A model generated the notes under the pieces. That model made no database searches. It saw only the letters and a list, made by a program, of their open reading frames with translations, and was not told where the DNA came from. A stretch of 64,000 nt of DNA from Cedecea neteri (GTDB taxonomy: Bacteria > Pseudomonadota > Gammaproteobacteria > Enterobacterales > Enterobacteriaceae). Positions 49,415 to 59,940 of this stretch are shown here, one piece after another. The number at the start of each line of letters is the position of its first letter. The stretch's first letter is position 1. Both the position numbers and the translations under genes were made by a program. The stretch covers positions 3,720,001-3,784,000 of the forward strand of contig NZ_CP009451.1 of NCBI RefSeq assembly GCF_000757825.1. The letters are read 5' to 3'.

Positions 49415-50035
49415 GTGGAAGTTTACGAGAACGAAAACGATCAGATGGAAGCGGTAAAACGCTTCTTTGCAGAAAACGGCAAAGCGCTGGTAGTCGGGGT
49501 TGTGCTGGGTATCGGCGCTCTGGTGGGCTGGCGTTACTGGAACGGCCATCAGGACGACTCCATGCGTGACGCTTCTCTGGCTTATCAGAACGTCACCAGC
49601 GCGGTGAAAGCAGACCAGCCCCAAACGCTGGAAGCGGTAGAAAAATTCGCTGCTGACAACAAAAACACCTACGGTGCGCTGGCGGCGTTAGAGCTGGCTC
49701 AGCAGTTCGTTGATAAAAACGATTTAGGCAAGGCGGCCACCCAGCTGCAAAACGGCCTTAGCAGCACCAAAGACGCGAACATGCAGGCGCTGATTAACCT
49801 GCGTCTGGCTCGCGTTCAGATCCAGCAGAAGCAGGCTGATGCCGCGCTGAAAACCCTGGATAGCGTGAAAGGCGAAGGCTGGGTAGCGATGGTTGCCGAC
49901 CTGCGCGGTGAGGCGTTGCTCAGTAAAGGGGATAAGCAGGGTGCACGTGATGCGTGGAGCAAAGGTTCTCAAACCAATGCTTCTCCTGCCCTGCGTGAAA
50001 TGATGCAGATGAAAATCAATAATTTGTCCAGCTAA
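49415..50035 (+). CDS. yfgM: YfgM, SecYEG-associated TPR protein
   Basis: The protein has 206 residues from a GTG start after AAGGAG. One membrane helix (GKALVVGVVLGIGALVGW) near residues 25-42 is followed by periplasmic TPR-like helices (NTYGALAALELAQQFVDKN, ALINLRLARVQIQQKQ). In E. coli it works with PpiD at the Sec translocon in handing proteins to periplasmic chaperones. bamB follows after ten bases. Confidence 0.95.
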   Translation: MEVYENENDQMEAVKRFFAENGKALVVGVVLGIGALVGWRYWNGHQDDSMRDASLAYQNVTSAVKADQPQTLEAVEKFAADNKNTYGALAALELAQQFVDKNDLGKAATQLQNGLSSTKDANMQALINLRLARVQIQQKQADAALKTLDSVKGEGWVAMVADLRGEALLSKGDKQGARDAWSKGSQTNASPALREMMQMKINNLSS

Positions 50036-50045
50036 GAGGGACCCG

Positions 50046-51227
50046 ATGCAATTGCGTAAACTATTTGTGCCTGGGCTGCTCTCTTTGACGCTGCTCAGCG
50101 GCTGCTCTCTGTTCAGCGGCGAAGAAGATGTGGTTAAAATGTCCCCGCTGCCAACGGTGGAAAACCAGTTCACCCCGGAGAAAGCGTGGAGCACGTCCGT
50201 GGGTAATGGAATCGGTGATTTCTACTCTAACCTGCATCCGGCATGGGAAGGCAGCACCATCTATGCCGCTGACCGCCGTGGTACCGTAAAAGCCGTGAAT
50301 GCGGATGACGGTAAAGAAGAGTGGAAAGTCGATCTCTCTGAGAAAACCGGCTTCTTCTCCAGCAATATTCCTGCTCTGCTGTCCGGCGGTCTGACCGTTG
50401 ACGGTGGGCACGTTTATGTGGGCAGCGAAAAAGCGAAAGTCTTCGCGCTGAATACCTCGGACGGTAGCATTGCCTGGCAGGCGAAAGTGGCGGGTGAAGC
50501 GCTTTCTCGCCCGGTTGTGAGCGATGGCGTTGTGCTGATTCATACCAGCAACGGTATGCTGCAGGCGCTGAACGAAGCTGACGGCGCGGTAAAATGGAGC
50601 GTTAACCTCGATATGCCTTCGCTGTCTCTGCGCGGTGAATCGGCTCCGGCAACCGCCTTTGGCGCAGCTATCGTCGGCGGTGATAACGGCCGCGTTAGCG
50701 CCGTGCTGATGCAGCAGGGCCAGATTATCTGGCAGCAGCGTATCTCCCAGGCAACCGGTGCGACGGAAATCGACCGCCTGAGCGACGTTGATACTACTCC
50801 GGTTATTGTTAACGGTGTGGTTTATGCTCTGGCTTATAACGGCAACCTGACCGCGCTGGATCTGCGTTCCGGCCAGATCATGTGGAAACGTGAGATGGGC
50901 TCGGTGAACGACTTCATCGTTGACGGTAACCGCATTTATCTGGTGGATCAGAACGACCGCGTTGTTGCCCTGAACGTGGACGGTGGCGTGACCCTGTGGA
51001 CGCAAAGCGATCTGCTGCACCGCAACCTGACCGCGCCAGTGCTGTACAATGGCTATCTGGTGGTCGGCGACAGCGAAGGCTACATGCACTGGATCAACAA
51101 TGATGACGGGCGCTTTGTTGCCCAGCAGAAAGTGGACAGCTCCGGCTTCCAGACGACGCCGGTTGTTGCCAGCGACAAACTGCTTATCCAGGCAAAAGAC
51201 GGCACGCTGTACGCCATCAAACGCTAA
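50046..51227 (+). CDS. bamB: Outer-membrane assembly lipoprotein BamB
   Basis: The 393-residue precursor has the lipobox LLSGC, so the mature protein starts at Cys20. The rest is an eight-bladed beta propeller with recurrent PQQ-type blade motifs such as VKAVNADDGKEEWKV and ALDLRSGQIMWK. It assists BamA in beta-barrel insertion. Confidence 0.97.
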   Translation: MQLRKLFVPGLLSLTLLSGCSLFSGEEDVVKMSPLPTVENQFTPEKAWSTSVGNGIGDFYSNLHPAWEGSTIYAADRRGTVKAVNADDGKEEWKVDLSEKTGFFSSNIPALLSGGLTVDGGHVYVGSEKAKVFALNTSDGSIAWQAKVAGEALSRPVVSDGVVLIHTSNGMLQALNEADGAVKWSVNLDMPSLSLRGESAPATAFGAAIVGGDNGRVSAVLMQQGQIIWQQRISQATGATEIDRLSDVDTTPVIVNGVVYALAYNGNLTALDLRSGQIMWKREMGSVNDFIVDGNRIYLVDQNDRVVALNVDGGVTLWTQSDLLHRNLTAPVLYNGYLVVGDSEGYMHWINNDDGRFVAQQKVDSSGFQTTPVVASDKLLIQAKDGTLYAIKR

Positions 51228-51253
51228 ACTTGTCGGATAATCGTCACGTTTGA

Positions 51254-51290
51254 AACGGTTCCCTTAGTCCGGGAGCCGTTTTGGTTTTTT
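51254..51290 (+). terminator. bamB terminator
   Basis: AACGGTTCCC and GGGAGCCGTT form a ten-pair stem with one T-G wobble, followed by TTGGTTTTTT. Confidence 0.85.
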
Positions 51291-51350
51291 TAAAACGGCC
51301 GAAAATTGACGCCGTTTTGCTAATAAATTTTGAGTAATGAGGCTTTTATA

Positions 51351-52856
51351 ATGGTACCTGTGGTCGCGCTTGTTGGGCGCCCTAACGTCGGTAAATCGAC
51401 CCTGTTTAACCGCTTAACGCGTACCCGCGATGCGCTGGTTGCGGATTTTCCGGGGCTGACTCGCGATCGCAAGTACGGTCGTGCGGAAGTCGAAGGCCGT
51501 GAGTTTATCTGCATTGATACCGGCGGTATCGACGGCACCGAAGACGGTGTGGAAACGCGTATGGCCGAGCAGTCGCTACTGGCGATTGAAGAGGCAGATG
51601 TTGTGCTGTTCATGGTGGATGCGCGCGCGGGCCTGATGCCTGCCGATGAAGCCATCGCTAAGCACCTGCGCTCTCGTCAGAAGCCTACTTTCCTGGTAGC
51701 GAACAAGACCGATGGTCTTGACCCGGACCAGGCGGTTATCGACTTCTATTCCCTGGGCCTCGGCGAAATCCACCCGATTGCTGCTTCCCATGGTCGCGGC
51801 GTAACCAGCCTGCTGGAGCACGTTCTGGTGCCGTGGATGGACGACGTCGACCCGCGTGAACAGCCGGAAGAAATCGACGAAGACGAAGCCTACTGGGCCG
51901 CGTTTAACGCTAAAAACGGCATTGTTTCCGATGACGAAGAGCTTGAGGAAGAAGAGGAAGAAGAAGCCTTCAATCCCCAGGATCTGCCGATTAAGCTCGC
52001 TATCGTTGGTCGCCCTAACGTAGGTAAGTCCACGCTAACTAACCGTATTCTCGGCGAAGAACGCGTGGTCGTTTACGACATGCCGGGTACCACTCGCGAC
52101 AGTATCTATATCCCGATGGAGCGTGATGAGCGTGAATTCGTGCTGATTGATACCGCGGGCGTACGTAAGCGCGGGAAAATTACCGATACGGTAGAAAAAT
52201 TCTCGGTAATCAAAACCCTGCAGGCAATTGAAGACGCGAACGTGGTGCTGCTGGTTATTGATGCCCGCGAAGGCATTTCCGATCAGGATCTCTCGCTGCT
52301 GGGCTTCATCCTGAATAGTGGGCGCTCACTGGTTATCGTGGTCAACAAATGGGATGGCCTGAGCAATGAAGTTCGCGAGCAGGTGAAAGAGACGCTGGAC
52401 TACCGTCTGGGCTTTATCGACTTCGCCCGCGTGCACTTCATCTCTGCCCTGCACGGCAGCGGCGTAGGTAACCTGTTCGAATCCGTTCGTGAAGCCTATG
52501 ACAGCTCCACGCGCCGCGTAAGCACCGCGCTGCTGACCCGCATCATGAACATGGCGGCAGAAGACCATCAGCCGCCGTTGGTTCGCGGTCGTCGCGTTAA
52601 GCTGAAATATGCTCACGCCGGTGGCTATAACCCGCCAATCGTGGTGATTCACGGCAACCAGGTAAAAGACCTGCCGGACTCCTACAAGCGCTATCTGATG
52701 AACTACTTCCGCAAATCGCTGGACGTAATGGGTACGCCAATCCGTATTCAGTTCAAAGAAGGGGAGAACCCGTTCGCCGGGAAACGCAACACCCTGACGC
52801 CAAACCAGATGCGTAAGCGTAAGCGTCTGATTAAACATATCAAAAAGGGCAAGTAA
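51351..52856 (+). CDS. der: Ribosome-assembly GTPase Der (EngA)
   Basis: The protein has 501 residues from [12 protein letters not shown] (51351). It has tandem G domains, each with GRPNVGKST, DxxG (DTGGID, DTAGVR) and NKxD (NKTDGL, NKWDGL). They are joined by a very acidic linker ([11 protein letters not shown]) and followed by a KH-like domain and a basic tail. It acts in 50S subunit maturation. Confidence 0.98.
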   Translation: MVPVVALVGRPNVGKSTLFNRLTRTRDALVADFPGLTRDRKYGRAEVEGREFICIDTGGIDGTEDGVETRMAEQSLLAIEEADVVLFMVDARAGLMPADEAIAKHLRSRQKPTFLVANKTDGLDPDQAVIDFYSLGLGEIHPIAASHGRGVTSLLEHVLVPWMDDVDPREQPEEIDEDEAYWAAFNAKNGIVSDDEELEEEEEEEAFNPQDLPIKLAIVGRPNVGKSTLTNRILGEERVVVYDMPGTTRDSIYIPMERDEREFVLIDTAGVRKRGKITDTVEKFSVIKTLQAIEDANVVLLVIDAREGISDQDLSLLGFILNSGRSLVIVVNKWDGLSNEVREQVKETLDYRLGFIDFARVHFISALHGSGVGNLFESVREAYDSSTRRVSTALLTRIMNMAAEDHQPPLVRGRRVKLKYAHAGGYNPPIVVIHGNQVKDLPDSYKRYLMNYFRKSLDVMGTPIRIQFKEGENPFAGKRNTLTPNQMRKRKRLIKHIKKGK

Positions 52857-52870
52857 GCCCTGATTGATAG

Positions 52871-52905
52871 CCGATGAGCTCCCCGGCAGAAGGGGAGCTC
52901 ATCGG
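52871..52905. terminator. Strong shared terminator between der and biuret hydrolase gene
   Basis: A perfect 14-pair stem, CCGATGAGCTCCCC with GGGGAGCTCATCGG, lies between the convergent der and biuret hydrolase genes. The T-run is short (TTTAAA), but the stem is exceptionally stable. Confidence 0.8.
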
Positions 52906-52913
52906 TTTAAAGG

Positions 52914-53621
52914 TTAAACTGCCAGCGCGGATGTTTTGCTGGCAAGCCCTTCCAGTAAAACCTCTGAACTCGCCACTGCACCAAAAATCCCGCCCTGCAT
53001 ATGAATCATGCTTAATGCCGCTTCGTGGTGTTTCCGTTCCGTGGCCGCACAGCAATCGGTCAGTACCAGGCATTCAAAGCCTCTGTCGTTGGCTTCACGC
53101 AGCGTGGTATGCACGCAAACATCCGTCGTAATGCCGCTCAGTATCAGGTTGCGGATCCCCCGGCTGCGTAGAATCAGTTCCAGATCGGTGGCGTAAAACG
53201 ACCCTTTTCCAGGCTTATCAATAATCACTTCCCCTTCGAGCGGGGCCAGTTCCGGAATGATTTCCCAGCCAGGCTCCCCGCGTACCAGAATGCGGCCACA
53301 AGGGCCCGCCGCGCCGATTTCTGCGTTCATACGTTTTGAACGCCAGCGCTTATTCGCCGGCAAATCGCTTAAATCAGGGCGATGTCCCTCGCGGGTATGA
53401 ATAATCGGAAAGCCCAGCTCGCGCAGGCGGGCCAGTACCTGCTGGAGCGGTTTTATCGGTGCCCGCGTCAGCGCAATGTCATAGCCCATACTGTCGACGT
53501 AACCACCTTTGCCGCAAAAATCGGTCTGCATATCGATGACGATCAGCGCGGTGTCGTGGGCGCTGTAGTGGCCGTCAAAGGGCCAGGCGTACGGCGTTGA
53601 GTTAACGGTGTAATCAGGCAT
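52914..53621 (-). CDS. biuH: Biuret amidohydrolase (BiuH-like cysteine hydrolase)
   Basis: The protein has 235 residues from [15 protein letters not shown] (53621). The isochorismatase-fold catalytic triad is visible: Asp in [12 protein letters not shown], Lys in IDKPGKGSF, and Cys in [18 protein letters not shown]. The segments [20 protein letters not shown] and [14 protein letters not shown] are those I recognise from characterised biuret hydrolases rather than from RutB. It should split biuret to allophanate and ammonia. It overlaps the transporter gene by eight bases. Confidence 0.85.
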   Translation of the reverse strand: MPDYTVNSTPYAWPFDGHYSAHDTALIVIDMQTDFCGKGGYVDSMGYDIALTRAPIKPLQQVLARLRELGFPIIHTREGHRPDLSDLPANKRWRSKRMNAEIGAAGPCGRILVRGEPGWEIIPELAPLEGEVIIDKPGKGSFYATDLELILRSRGIRNLILSGITTDVCVHTTLREANDRGFECLVLTDCCAATERKHHEAALSMIHMQGGIFGAVASSEVLLEGLASKTSALAV

Positions 53622-54924
53622 TTTTTCCCTCCATGATGCTCGCCGGGGCTTCATTTTTAATTTTCATTATCAGGGTGTAGCTGATTGCTGCGGTGACCAG
53701 GCCAATGACCGCTTCGCCAAACTGCGGGAACAGCAGGTGAGCGACCACTGCGCAAAGGCTACCGATAGCCCAGGCCGCAAAGGCGCTGCCACGCATGCGG
53801 CTTGTTTTACGGGTTTCGCTAATTTTGGCCATAAAAATCAAATCGACGATCATCACGGCGCCAAACGGCGGCACGACAATGCCGAGCAGGCTCAGCCATT
53901 CAAGGAAGTAAGACCACACGCCCGCTAACGCCAGCGCGCCGCCCGCAACGCCCAGAATAAGCGTCCAGAGCCGCATTTTGCTGTGGAAAAGATGGCTGTA
54001 GCCCACGGCACCGTTGTAGAGGCAGTGCGTACAGACGGAGCCGAGGTTGATAAAAACGAACAGGCAGGCGATGGCCGACAGCAAAGCGCCGTGCCCCATC
54101 AGTATCGGCAGGAAGTTCCCGCCGTTGGTCGCCGGGTCGACGGCCGCGCCCACCGCCACGATAACCACGCCAAAAAGATAAGAAATGACGTTGGCGACCG
54201 GGAATGCCGAGAAGGCGGCAATCACGGCGGATTTACCGTTTTTTGACCACCGGGTGAAGTCGGCGGTCATGGTACCTGAATCAGCAAAGCCCGCCACCAC
54301 CATGGTAACGGCAGTGCCCATACTCATGGTGCCCACAGCGGCGGGGCTGCCGTGCCACTGAACGACAGCGCTGAAATCATGCTGCTGGCTAATCAGCCAC
54401 AGCGCCACCAGGCCAAGCACCACAAACAGCGGGGCCGCAACCATGCCCAGAATCGACAGCGCGCGAACGCCCAGGAACGTGACGCCGGTGTAGAGCACGA
54501 TGGCGAACGCCGTCACCGCCAGCGCGTTCCAGCCGAAGGTCTGATTAATCACCGTGCCGGTAAGGCCGGTCTGGAAGGCATACCAGCCAATCACCACCGT
54601 GGAAAGAAAACCAGAAACCAAAATGTAGCCTTTGGTGCCGAAGGTTCGTTTTGCCTGTAAGGCGAAGTTCATGCCCGTCTGCCCGGCAAACCAGCTGAGG
54701 GAGCCCACATAGGCAAACAGCACCAGGTTGCCCAGAAGAATGGCAATAATGGCCGGCCAGAAGCCGAGAGACCAGGTGATGATGCCCCCAAACAGCGCAT
54801 TGGTGAGGATCATAGGGAAACCAAACCACACTGCCGAGACGGATCCCGTAGAATGGCGATGGCTAAGCGGCACGGGCTCGTGCTCAAATTCCTGCTCCAG
54901 GGCAGGGGACGATTTCTTATTCAT
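53614..54924 (-). CDS. NCS1/CodB-family permease
   Basis: The protein has 436 residues from [18 protein letters not shown] (54924). About 12 membrane helices carry nucleobase-cation-symport motifs such as [13 protein letters not shown] near helix 1 and [15 protein letters not shown] in the middle. It overlaps the amidase stop upstream and the hydrolase start downstream, so all three are translated together. The long frame upstream of the chosen start runs antisense-like through the amidase gene and was dropped. From context it probably imports biuret or a related ureide; NCS1 substrates cannot be read from sequence alone. Confidence 0.85.
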   Translation of the reverse strand: MNKKSSPALEQEFEHEPVPLSHRHSTGSVSAVWFGFPMILTNALFGGIITWSLGFWPAIIAILLGNLVLFAYVGSLSWFAGQTGMNFALQAKRTFGTKGYILVSGFLSTVVIGWYAFQTGLTGTVINQTFGWNALAVTAFAIVLYTGVTFLGVRALSILGMVAAPLFVVLGLVALWLISQQHDFSAVVQWHGSPAAVGTMSMGTAVTMVVAGFADSGTMTADFTRWSKNGKSAVIAAFSAFPVANVISYLFGVVIVAVGAAVDPATNGGNFLPILMGHGALLSAIACLFVFINLGSVCTHCLYNGAVGYSHLFHSKMRLWTLILGVAGGALALAGVWSYFLEWLSLLGIVVPPFGAVMIVDLIFMAKISETRKTSRMRGSAFAAWAIGSLCAVVAHLLFPQFGEAVIGLVTAAISYTLIMKIKNEAPASIMEGKNA

Positions 54925-56365
54925 GGACAACTCCGAGTGAAGCAGGGCTGATGTGATTCCATGGTTGAATGCGCTCGAAAGCGGCGCTTGCCGCGAGCAC
55001 CAGGCCATCGTCCAGGTGACGACCCACGATTTGCAGCCCGACGGGCAGGCCGTCAGCGGTAAAGCCTGCGGGCACCGAAGCAGCCGGCTGGCCGGTAAAG
55101 TTGAACGGGAAGCAGAACGACAGCCAGTGGTCACTTCTCACCATGCGCCCGTCGATGACCTCCGGGCCCTGCATGTTGAGCGGAAACGGCGGCACGGCGA
55201 GCGTTGGGGAAAGCAGCAGGTCATAGCGCTGCATAAAACGCCAAAGCTGATTGCAGATTTTTTTACGCTGGGTATTCGCGTCGGTGAATGTTTCGGCCTG
55301 CCACGTGTGATGCAGCATGGCGCTCAGGTGCGGCGACATTCGCGGCCCCAGTTCGGCCTGCATTTTTCGCATGCCGGTCAGATCGCTTTCAAAGGCAACC
55401 AAAGCGGCAAACGTCGAGACTTCATCGGCGATGCCGGGGTCAACTTCTTCCAGCTCCGCGCCCAGCTCACGCGCGAAACGACGCGCAGCTTCCGTCGTTA
55501 TCCGGCGAACTTCGCTGTCCACGGCGACGTAACCAAAATCGGCGCTAAAGGCGATCCGCAGGCCGCTCAAGGGCTTATCTAACGAGGTCAGCCAGTCAAC
55601 GTCAGAGCTGGGAATAGAGTGGCGGTCGCGCATATCCGGGCCGGCCAGCAGCGACATCATCAACGCAGCATCCCGCACGGTGCGGGTCATCGGCCCAATG
55701 TGCTCCAAAGACTCCCAGCTGGAAACGCCCGGATAACGTTCGTCGCGGCAGCCGGGCCAAAGTGGCACACGCCCCATAGAAGCTTTCAGGCCATAGACGC
55801 CGCAGTGAGCGGCCGGAATGCGCACCGAGCCTCCGCCGTCACTGCCTAGCGCAATCGGGCACATCCGGGCAGCGAGCGCTGCACCTGAGCCTGCGCTGGA
55901 GCCGCCGGGCGTTTTGCTCAGATCCCAGGGGTTACGTGGGGAAGGAAACAGAGGATTGTGCCCCACGCCGCTGTAGCCAAATTCGGGGGCGGTGGTTTTA
56001 CCCAGCAGGATGGCATCCGCAGCCAGCAGGCGCTCCACGGCGATATCGTCCTCTTCCGGCACAAAGTCCTGGTAGGCGGCAGAGCCTGAGGTGGTTTTCA
56101 CTCCGGCGGTACAAATCAGGTCTTTCACCGCCAGGGGAACGCCCGCCAGCGCACCTAATGTTTGCCCGCTGGCACGCCTGGCATCGACGGCTTTCGCCTG
56201 AGCCAGAGCGAGTTCCGGCGTTGGGGTACAAAACGCCTGAATTAAGGGCTCACGCGCCTGCTGGCGATCGATGGCTGCCTGAGTAACTTCCCGGGCTGAA
56301 ACCTCGCCACAGCGAATCAGTGCGGCAAGCGCAGTGGCATCTTTATCTAACAGCTCATCAAACAT
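54917..56365 (-). CDS. Amidase-signature hydrolase (allophanate- or AtzE-like)
   Basis: The protein has 482 residues from MFDELLDKDATALAAL (56365, after GGGGAGG). The amidase-signature triad is present: Lys in GVPLAVKDLICTAG, and the cis-Ser and nucleophile Ser in TPGGSSAGSGAALAA with ALGSDGGGSVRIPAA. It lacks the extra C-terminal domain of full allophanate hydrolases. In this operon it most likely acts on allophanate or a carboxy-biuret-like amide downstream of the biuret hydrolase. It is the first gene of the operon. Confidence 0.85.
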   Translation of the reverse strand: MFDELLDKDATALAALIRCGEVSAREVTQAAIDRQQAREPLIQAFCTPTPELALAQAKAVDARRASGQTLGALAGVPLAVKDLICTAGVKTTSGSAAYQDFVPEEDDIAVERLLAADAILLGKTTAPEFGYSGVGHNPLFPSPRNPWDLSKTPGGSSAGSGAALAARMCPIALGSDGGGSVRIPAAHCGVYGLKASMGRVPLWPGCRDERYPGVSSWESLEHIGPMTRTVRDAALMMSLLAGPDMRDRHSIPSSDVDWLTSLDKPLSGLRIAFSADFGYVAVDSEVRRITTEAARRFARELGAELEEVDPGIADEVSTFAALVAFESDLTGMRKMQAELGPRMSPHLSAMLHHTWQAETFTDANTQRKKICNQLWRFMQRYDLLLSPTLAVPPFPLNMQGPEVIDGRMVRSDHWLSFCFPFNFTGQPAASVPAGFTADGLPVGLQIVGRHLDDGLVLAASAAFERIQPWNHISPASLGVVHE

Positions 56366-56401
56366 GAAAATCCTCCCCGATTGACCACGTAAAGGGAGTG
56401 A

Positions 56402-56418
56402 TTCAATTATCATGCCAA
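56402..56418 (-). promoter_or_regulatory. Candidate sigma-54 promoter of the biuret operon
   Basis: On the minus strand TTGGCATGATAATTGAA fits the -24/-12 consensus (YTGGCACGRNNNTTGCW) at all but two fixed positions, with the required spacing. Transcription would start near 56391, giving a 25-base leader with a GGGGAGG site before the amidase ATG. The -12 element reads GA instead of GC. Confidence 0.65.
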
Positions 56419-56503
56419 TGACTTCAAAAAATTGAAGGTTCAGCCGCAGCGCCGTCTGGGATACCAGTCTGGATACAAGCGTTAATCAGCGAGGGAACAG
56501 GTT

Positions 56504-56519
56504 GGGCAAAAACGGTGCA
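56504..56519. promoter_or_regulatory. NtrC-like half site
   Basis: The stretch ends in a perfect GGTGCA arm, while its left arm (GGGC) is poor. It is about 115-130 bases upstream of the predicted sigma-54 start, a usual enhancer distance. It is weak evidence by itself. Confidence 0.35.
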
Positions 56520-56585
56520 TTAATGCGCTAAACTTGCCAGCCTTTTGCACAATAGCGAAGTGAATCCATCTGAACGTTATGGGTA

Positions 56586-56591
56586 TATAAT
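56586..56591 (+). promoter_or_regulatory. Predicted -10 element of yfgJ
   Basis: A perfect TATAAT lies 33 bases before the yfgJ start. No good -35 is seen at 16-18 bases spacing. Confidence 0.4.
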
Positions 56592-56623
56592 GGGGCCCAT
56601 TAATGACTTAGCGGGAGGGAAGG

Positions 56624-56845
56624 ATGATGCTTAATTGCCCCGAGTGTAGAAACGAACTGAGACAAACGGACGGCGGCGCGCACTGTGATGCCTGCGGCAA
56701 AGATTTCCGTCTGGAGGCGCTTTGCCCGGACTGCCATAAACCGTTGCAGGTGCTGAAGGCGTGTGGGGCGGTGGATTATTTCTGCCAGAACGGCCACGGG
56801 CTGATTTCTAAAAAGCGCGTGGAATTTATTTCCACCGCGCTCTGA
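56624..56845 (+). CDS. yfgJ: Zinc-ribbon protein YfgJ
   Basis: The 73-residue protein has paired cysteine motifs CPECRNEL, CDACGKDF, CPDCHKPL and a C-terminal CGAVDYFCQNGHGLISKKRV, indicating two zinc ribbons. The family is of unknown function. It ends five bases from the convergent xseA stop. Confidence 0.92.
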   Translation: MMLNCPECRNELRQTDGGAHCDACGKDFRLEALCPDCHKPLQVLKACGAVDYFCQNGHGLISKKRVEFISTAL

Positions 56846-56850
56846 ACTGT

Positions 56851-58236
56851 TTATTCGCCTTTCGCCGCTGGCTTGCGCTTACGCGGCGTTTTCACCGGTT
56901 TAATGCCCGTCACCTGACTTTCAACCCAGCCGTCATCCAGGCGCGTGGTCAGCGTGTCCCCGGACTTCACCTGTTTGGTTTTCTTCAGCACTTTGCCGTC
57001 TTCGGCCGTCGTCACGCTGTAGCCGCGCGCGAGCGTCGCCAGCGGGCTGACGGCTTCCAGTTGGGCGAGCGCGGTGCCGAAGCGCTGTTTTGTCTGGCTG
57101 AGCTGAGCGCTCACTAACTGCGACAGGCGGTATTCAAGCTGCTGTAAGCGAGACTGGGCGCGGTGAATGCGTGCCTGAGGCTGCTGCTGGTTAAGGCGCT
57201 GGCTAAGGCGTAGCTGCTGCTGGGTCGCCCGGCGCATTTTGCCGTCGATGGCCACGTTCAGGCGCTGGCGCAGGCGTTCAAGCGTGGTTTGCTGGCGAGC
57301 TAAACGTAGCTGAGGATGCTGCTGCTGCAGGCGATGGTGCAGCTGGGTAAACCGCCGCGAGCGCTGGGCGAGGTAATAGTCCATCGCCATTTCCATACGC
57401 TGCTGTTGAGACTGGATTTGGCGCAATAATTCGAGCTGATTGCGGCTGACGATTTCCGCCGCGGCGGAAGGCGTTGGCGCCCGTAAATCAGCGACAAAAT
57501 CGGCGATCGTGACGTCAGTTTCATGCCCTACGGCGCTAACGACCGGGATCTTGCTTGCGAAAATTGCCCGCGCAACTCGCTCATCGTTAAAGCTCCACAG
57601 ATCTTCCAGCGAGCCGCCGCCGCGCCCGACAATTAGCACGTCACACTCGTTGCGCAGGTTAGCAAGTTCAATAGCTCGCACGATTTGCAGCGGGGCGTCT
57701 GCGCCCTGAACGGCAGTCGGGTAAATGATGACCGGCAGGGACGGATCGCGGCGCTGTAATACGTGCAGAACGTCGTGCAGGGCCGCGCCGGTTTTAGAGG
57801 TAATAACGCCGACCTGGCGAGCCGGAGCGGGCAGGGCCTGCTTGTGCAACTGGTCGAAAAGACCTTCAGCGCTCAGCTTCTGCTTGAGCTGCTCGTACTG
57901 CTGCTGCAACAGCCCTTCACCGGCGGGCTGCATGCTTTCGACAATAATCTGATAGTCGCCGCGTGGTTCGTAAAGGGTGATGTTAGCGCGCACTAACACC
58001 TGCTGCCCGTGCTGCGGGCGGAAGGTCACGCGGCGATTGCTGTTACGGAACATCGCGCAGCGAACCTGGGCGGTGTCGTCTTTTAGCGTGAAGTACCAGT
58101 GGCCCGAAGAGGGCTGGCTGAAGTTGGAGATTTCACCGCTGATCCAGACCTGCCCCATTTCCTGCTCCAGCAGCAAACGCACCGTCTGATTCAGGCGAGA
58201 AACGGTAAAAATTGAAGGGGGATTCAGTGTCGACAT
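56851..58236 (-). CDS. xseA: Exodeoxyribonuclease VII large subunit
   Basis: The 461-residue protein has an N-terminal OB fold ([20 protein letters not shown]). The catalytic core follows ([50 protein letters not shown]). A long Gln-rich coiled coil comes next, ending in the segment ARGYSVTT. It degrades single-stranded DNA with XseB. It is divergent from guaB. Confidence 0.97.
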   Translation of the reverse strand: MSTLNPPSIFTVSRLNQTVRLLLEQEMGQVWISGEISNFSQPSSGHWYFTLKDDTAQVRCAMFRNSNRRVTFRPQHGQQVLVRANITLYEPRGDYQIIVESMQPAGEGLLQQQYEQLKQKLSAEGLFDQLHKQALPAPARQVGVITSKTGAALHDVLHVLQRRDPSLPVIIYPTAVQGADAPLQIVRAIELANLRNECDVLIVGRGGGSLEDLWSFNDERVARAIFASKIPVVSAVGHETDVTIADFVADLRAPTPSAAAEIVSRNQLELLRQIQSQQQRMEMAMDYYLAQRSRRFTQLHHRLQQQHPQLRLARQQTTLERLRQRLNVAIDGKMRRATQQQLRLSQRLNQQQPQARIHRAQSRLQQLEYRLSQLVSAQLSQTKQRFGTALAQLEAVSPLATLARGYSVTTAEDGKVLKKTKQVKSGDTLTTRLDDGWVESQVTGIKPVKTPRKRKPAAKGE

Positions 58237-58328
58237 GTGAGCTGGATCAAATTCTAAATCAGCAGGTTAATAGGTCGATACTACAGCCCGGTGCGCTATT
58301 AGCAAGGAGTTTTGCGAAAAAAGTGTGG

Positions 58329-58354
58329 ATGCAATCGCTTACGCTCTGTATAAT
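58329..58354 (+). promoter_or_regulatory. guaBA promoter with PurR operator
   Basis: ATGCAATCGCTTACGC (58329-58344) matches the PurR consensus except at its last base. It lies just before a perfect -10 TATAAT at 58349-58354. The -35 region is weak. PurR repression of guaBA is established in E. coli. Confidence 0.75.
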
Positions 58355-58406
58355 GCCGCGGCAATATTTTATCTGTTCTCATTCACCCCCAGGTTGAGAT
58401 ATTGCC

Positions 58407-59873
58407 ATGCTACGTATCGCTAAAGAAGCACTGACGTTTGACGACGTTCTCCTCGTTCCAGCTCACTCTACTGTTCTGCCGAACACGGCCGATCTCGGCA
58501 CCCAACTGACCAAAACTATTCGTCTGAATATCCCTATGCTGTCCGCAGCGATGGATACCGTGACGGAAGCGCGTCTGGCTATCGCCCTGGCGCAGGAAGG
58601 CGGTCTTGGTTTCATCCACAAAAATATGTCGATTGAACGCCAGGCAGAAGAAGTAAAGCGCGTTAAGAAACACGAAAGTGGCGTCGTAACTGACCCGCAA
58701 ACCGTGCTGCCAACGACCACCCTGCGTGAAGTGAAAGAATTAACCGAGCGTAACGGCTTTGCCGGTTACCCGGTAGTGACCGAAGAAAACGAACTGGTCG
58801 GCATCATCACCGGCCGTGACGTGCGCTTCGTGACCGACCTGAGCCAGCCTGTTAGCGTGTACATGACTCCGAAAGAGCGTCTGGTTACCGTGAAAGAAGG
58901 CGAAGCGCGCGACGTCGTGCTGTCTAAAATGCACGAAAAACGCGTTGAGAAAGCGCTGGTTGTTGACGGCGGGTTCCACCTGCTGGGCATGATCACCGTT
59001 AAAGACTTCCAGAAAGCAGAGCGTAAACCTAACGCCTGTAAAGACGAGCAGGGCCGTCTGCGTGTTGGGGCTGCGGTTGGCGCAGGCGCAGGCAACGAAG
59101 AGCGTGTTGACGCTCTGGTCGCCGCTGGCGTTGATATTCTGCTGATTGACTCCTCTCACGGCCACTCCGAAGGCGTTCTGCAACGTATTCGTGAAACCCG
59201 TGCTAAATATCCTGACCTGCAAATCATCGGCGGTAACGTAGCAACCGCCGCTGGCGCACGTGCTCTGGCGGACGCTGGTTGCAGCGCGGTTAAGGTCGGT
59301 ATCGGTCCTGGCTCCATCTGTACCACTCGTATCGTAACCGGCGTTGGCGTACCGCAGATTACTGCTGTGGCCGACGCGGTTGAAGCGCTGGAAGGTACCG
59401 GCATTCCGGTCATCGCCGACGGCGGGATCCGCTTCTCCGGCGACATCGCTAAAGCTATCGCCGCTGGCGCAGCTGCGGTAATGGTTGGCGGCATGCTGGC
59501 AGGTACCGAAGAGTCTCCGGGCGAAATCGAACTCTACCAGGGCCGTGCTTTCAAATCCTACCGCGGCATGGGTTCTCTGGGCGCGATGTCCAAAGGCTCT
59601 TCCGACCGTTACTTCCAGACCGACAACGCAGCAGACAAACTGGTGCCGGAAGGTATCGAAGGCCGCGTAGCGTATAAAGGCCGCCTGAAAGAGATCGTTC
59701 ACCAGCAGATGGGCGGCCTGCGTTCCTGTATGGGCCTGACCGGCTGTGGTACTATCGACGCGCTGCGTACCAAAGCGGAATTCGTACGCATCAGCGGTGC
59801 CGGTATCCAGGAAAGCCACGTCCACGACGTGACCATCACTAAAGAGTCTCCGAACTACCGCATGGGCTCCTGA
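58407..59873 (+). CDS. guaB: IMP dehydrogenase
   Basis: The 488-residue enzyme oxidises IMP to XMP with NAD. The catalytic cysteine is in [15 protein letters not shown]. Tandem CBS domains occupy roughly residues 95-205. The dehydrogenase TIM-barrel motifs [10 protein letters not shown] and [13 protein letters not shown] are intact. guaA follows 67 bases downstream. Confidence 0.98.
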   Translation: MLRIAKEALTFDDVLLVPAHSTVLPNTADLGTQLTKTIRLNIPMLSAAMDTVTEARLAIALAQEGGLGFIHKNMSIERQAEEVKRVKKHESGVVTDPQTVLPTTTLREVKELTERNGFAGYPVVTEENELVGIITGRDVRFVTDLSQPVSVYMTPKERLVTVKEGEARDVVLSKMHEKRVEKALVVDGGFHLLGMITVKDFQKAERKPNACKDEQGRLRVGAAVGAGAGNEERVDALVAAGVDILLIDSSHGHSEGVLQRIRETRAKYPDLQIIGGNVATAAGARALADAGCSAVKVGIGPGSICTTRIVTGVGVPQITAVADAVEALEGTGIPVIADGGIRFSGDIAKAIAAGAAAVMVGGMLAGTEESPGEIELYQGRAFKSYRGMGSLGAMSKGSSDRYFQTDNAADKLVPEGIEGRVAYKGRLKEIVHQQMGGLRSCMGLTGCGTIDALRTKAEFVRISGAGIQESHVHDVTITKESPNYRMGS

Positions 59874-59880
59874 TTTCACT

Positions 59881-59907
59881 AGCCCGGCCACGCGCCGGGC
59901 TCTTTAT
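59881..59907 (+). terminator. Hairpin between guaB and guaA
   Basis: AGCCCGGC-CACGC-GCCGGGCT followed by CTTTA is terminator-like. It lies within the guaBA operon, so it probably gives partial termination or protects guaB mRNA. Confidence 0.6.
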
Positions 59908-59940
59908 ATTCTCGTTTCACTTGCCTCGGAATTAACGTCA

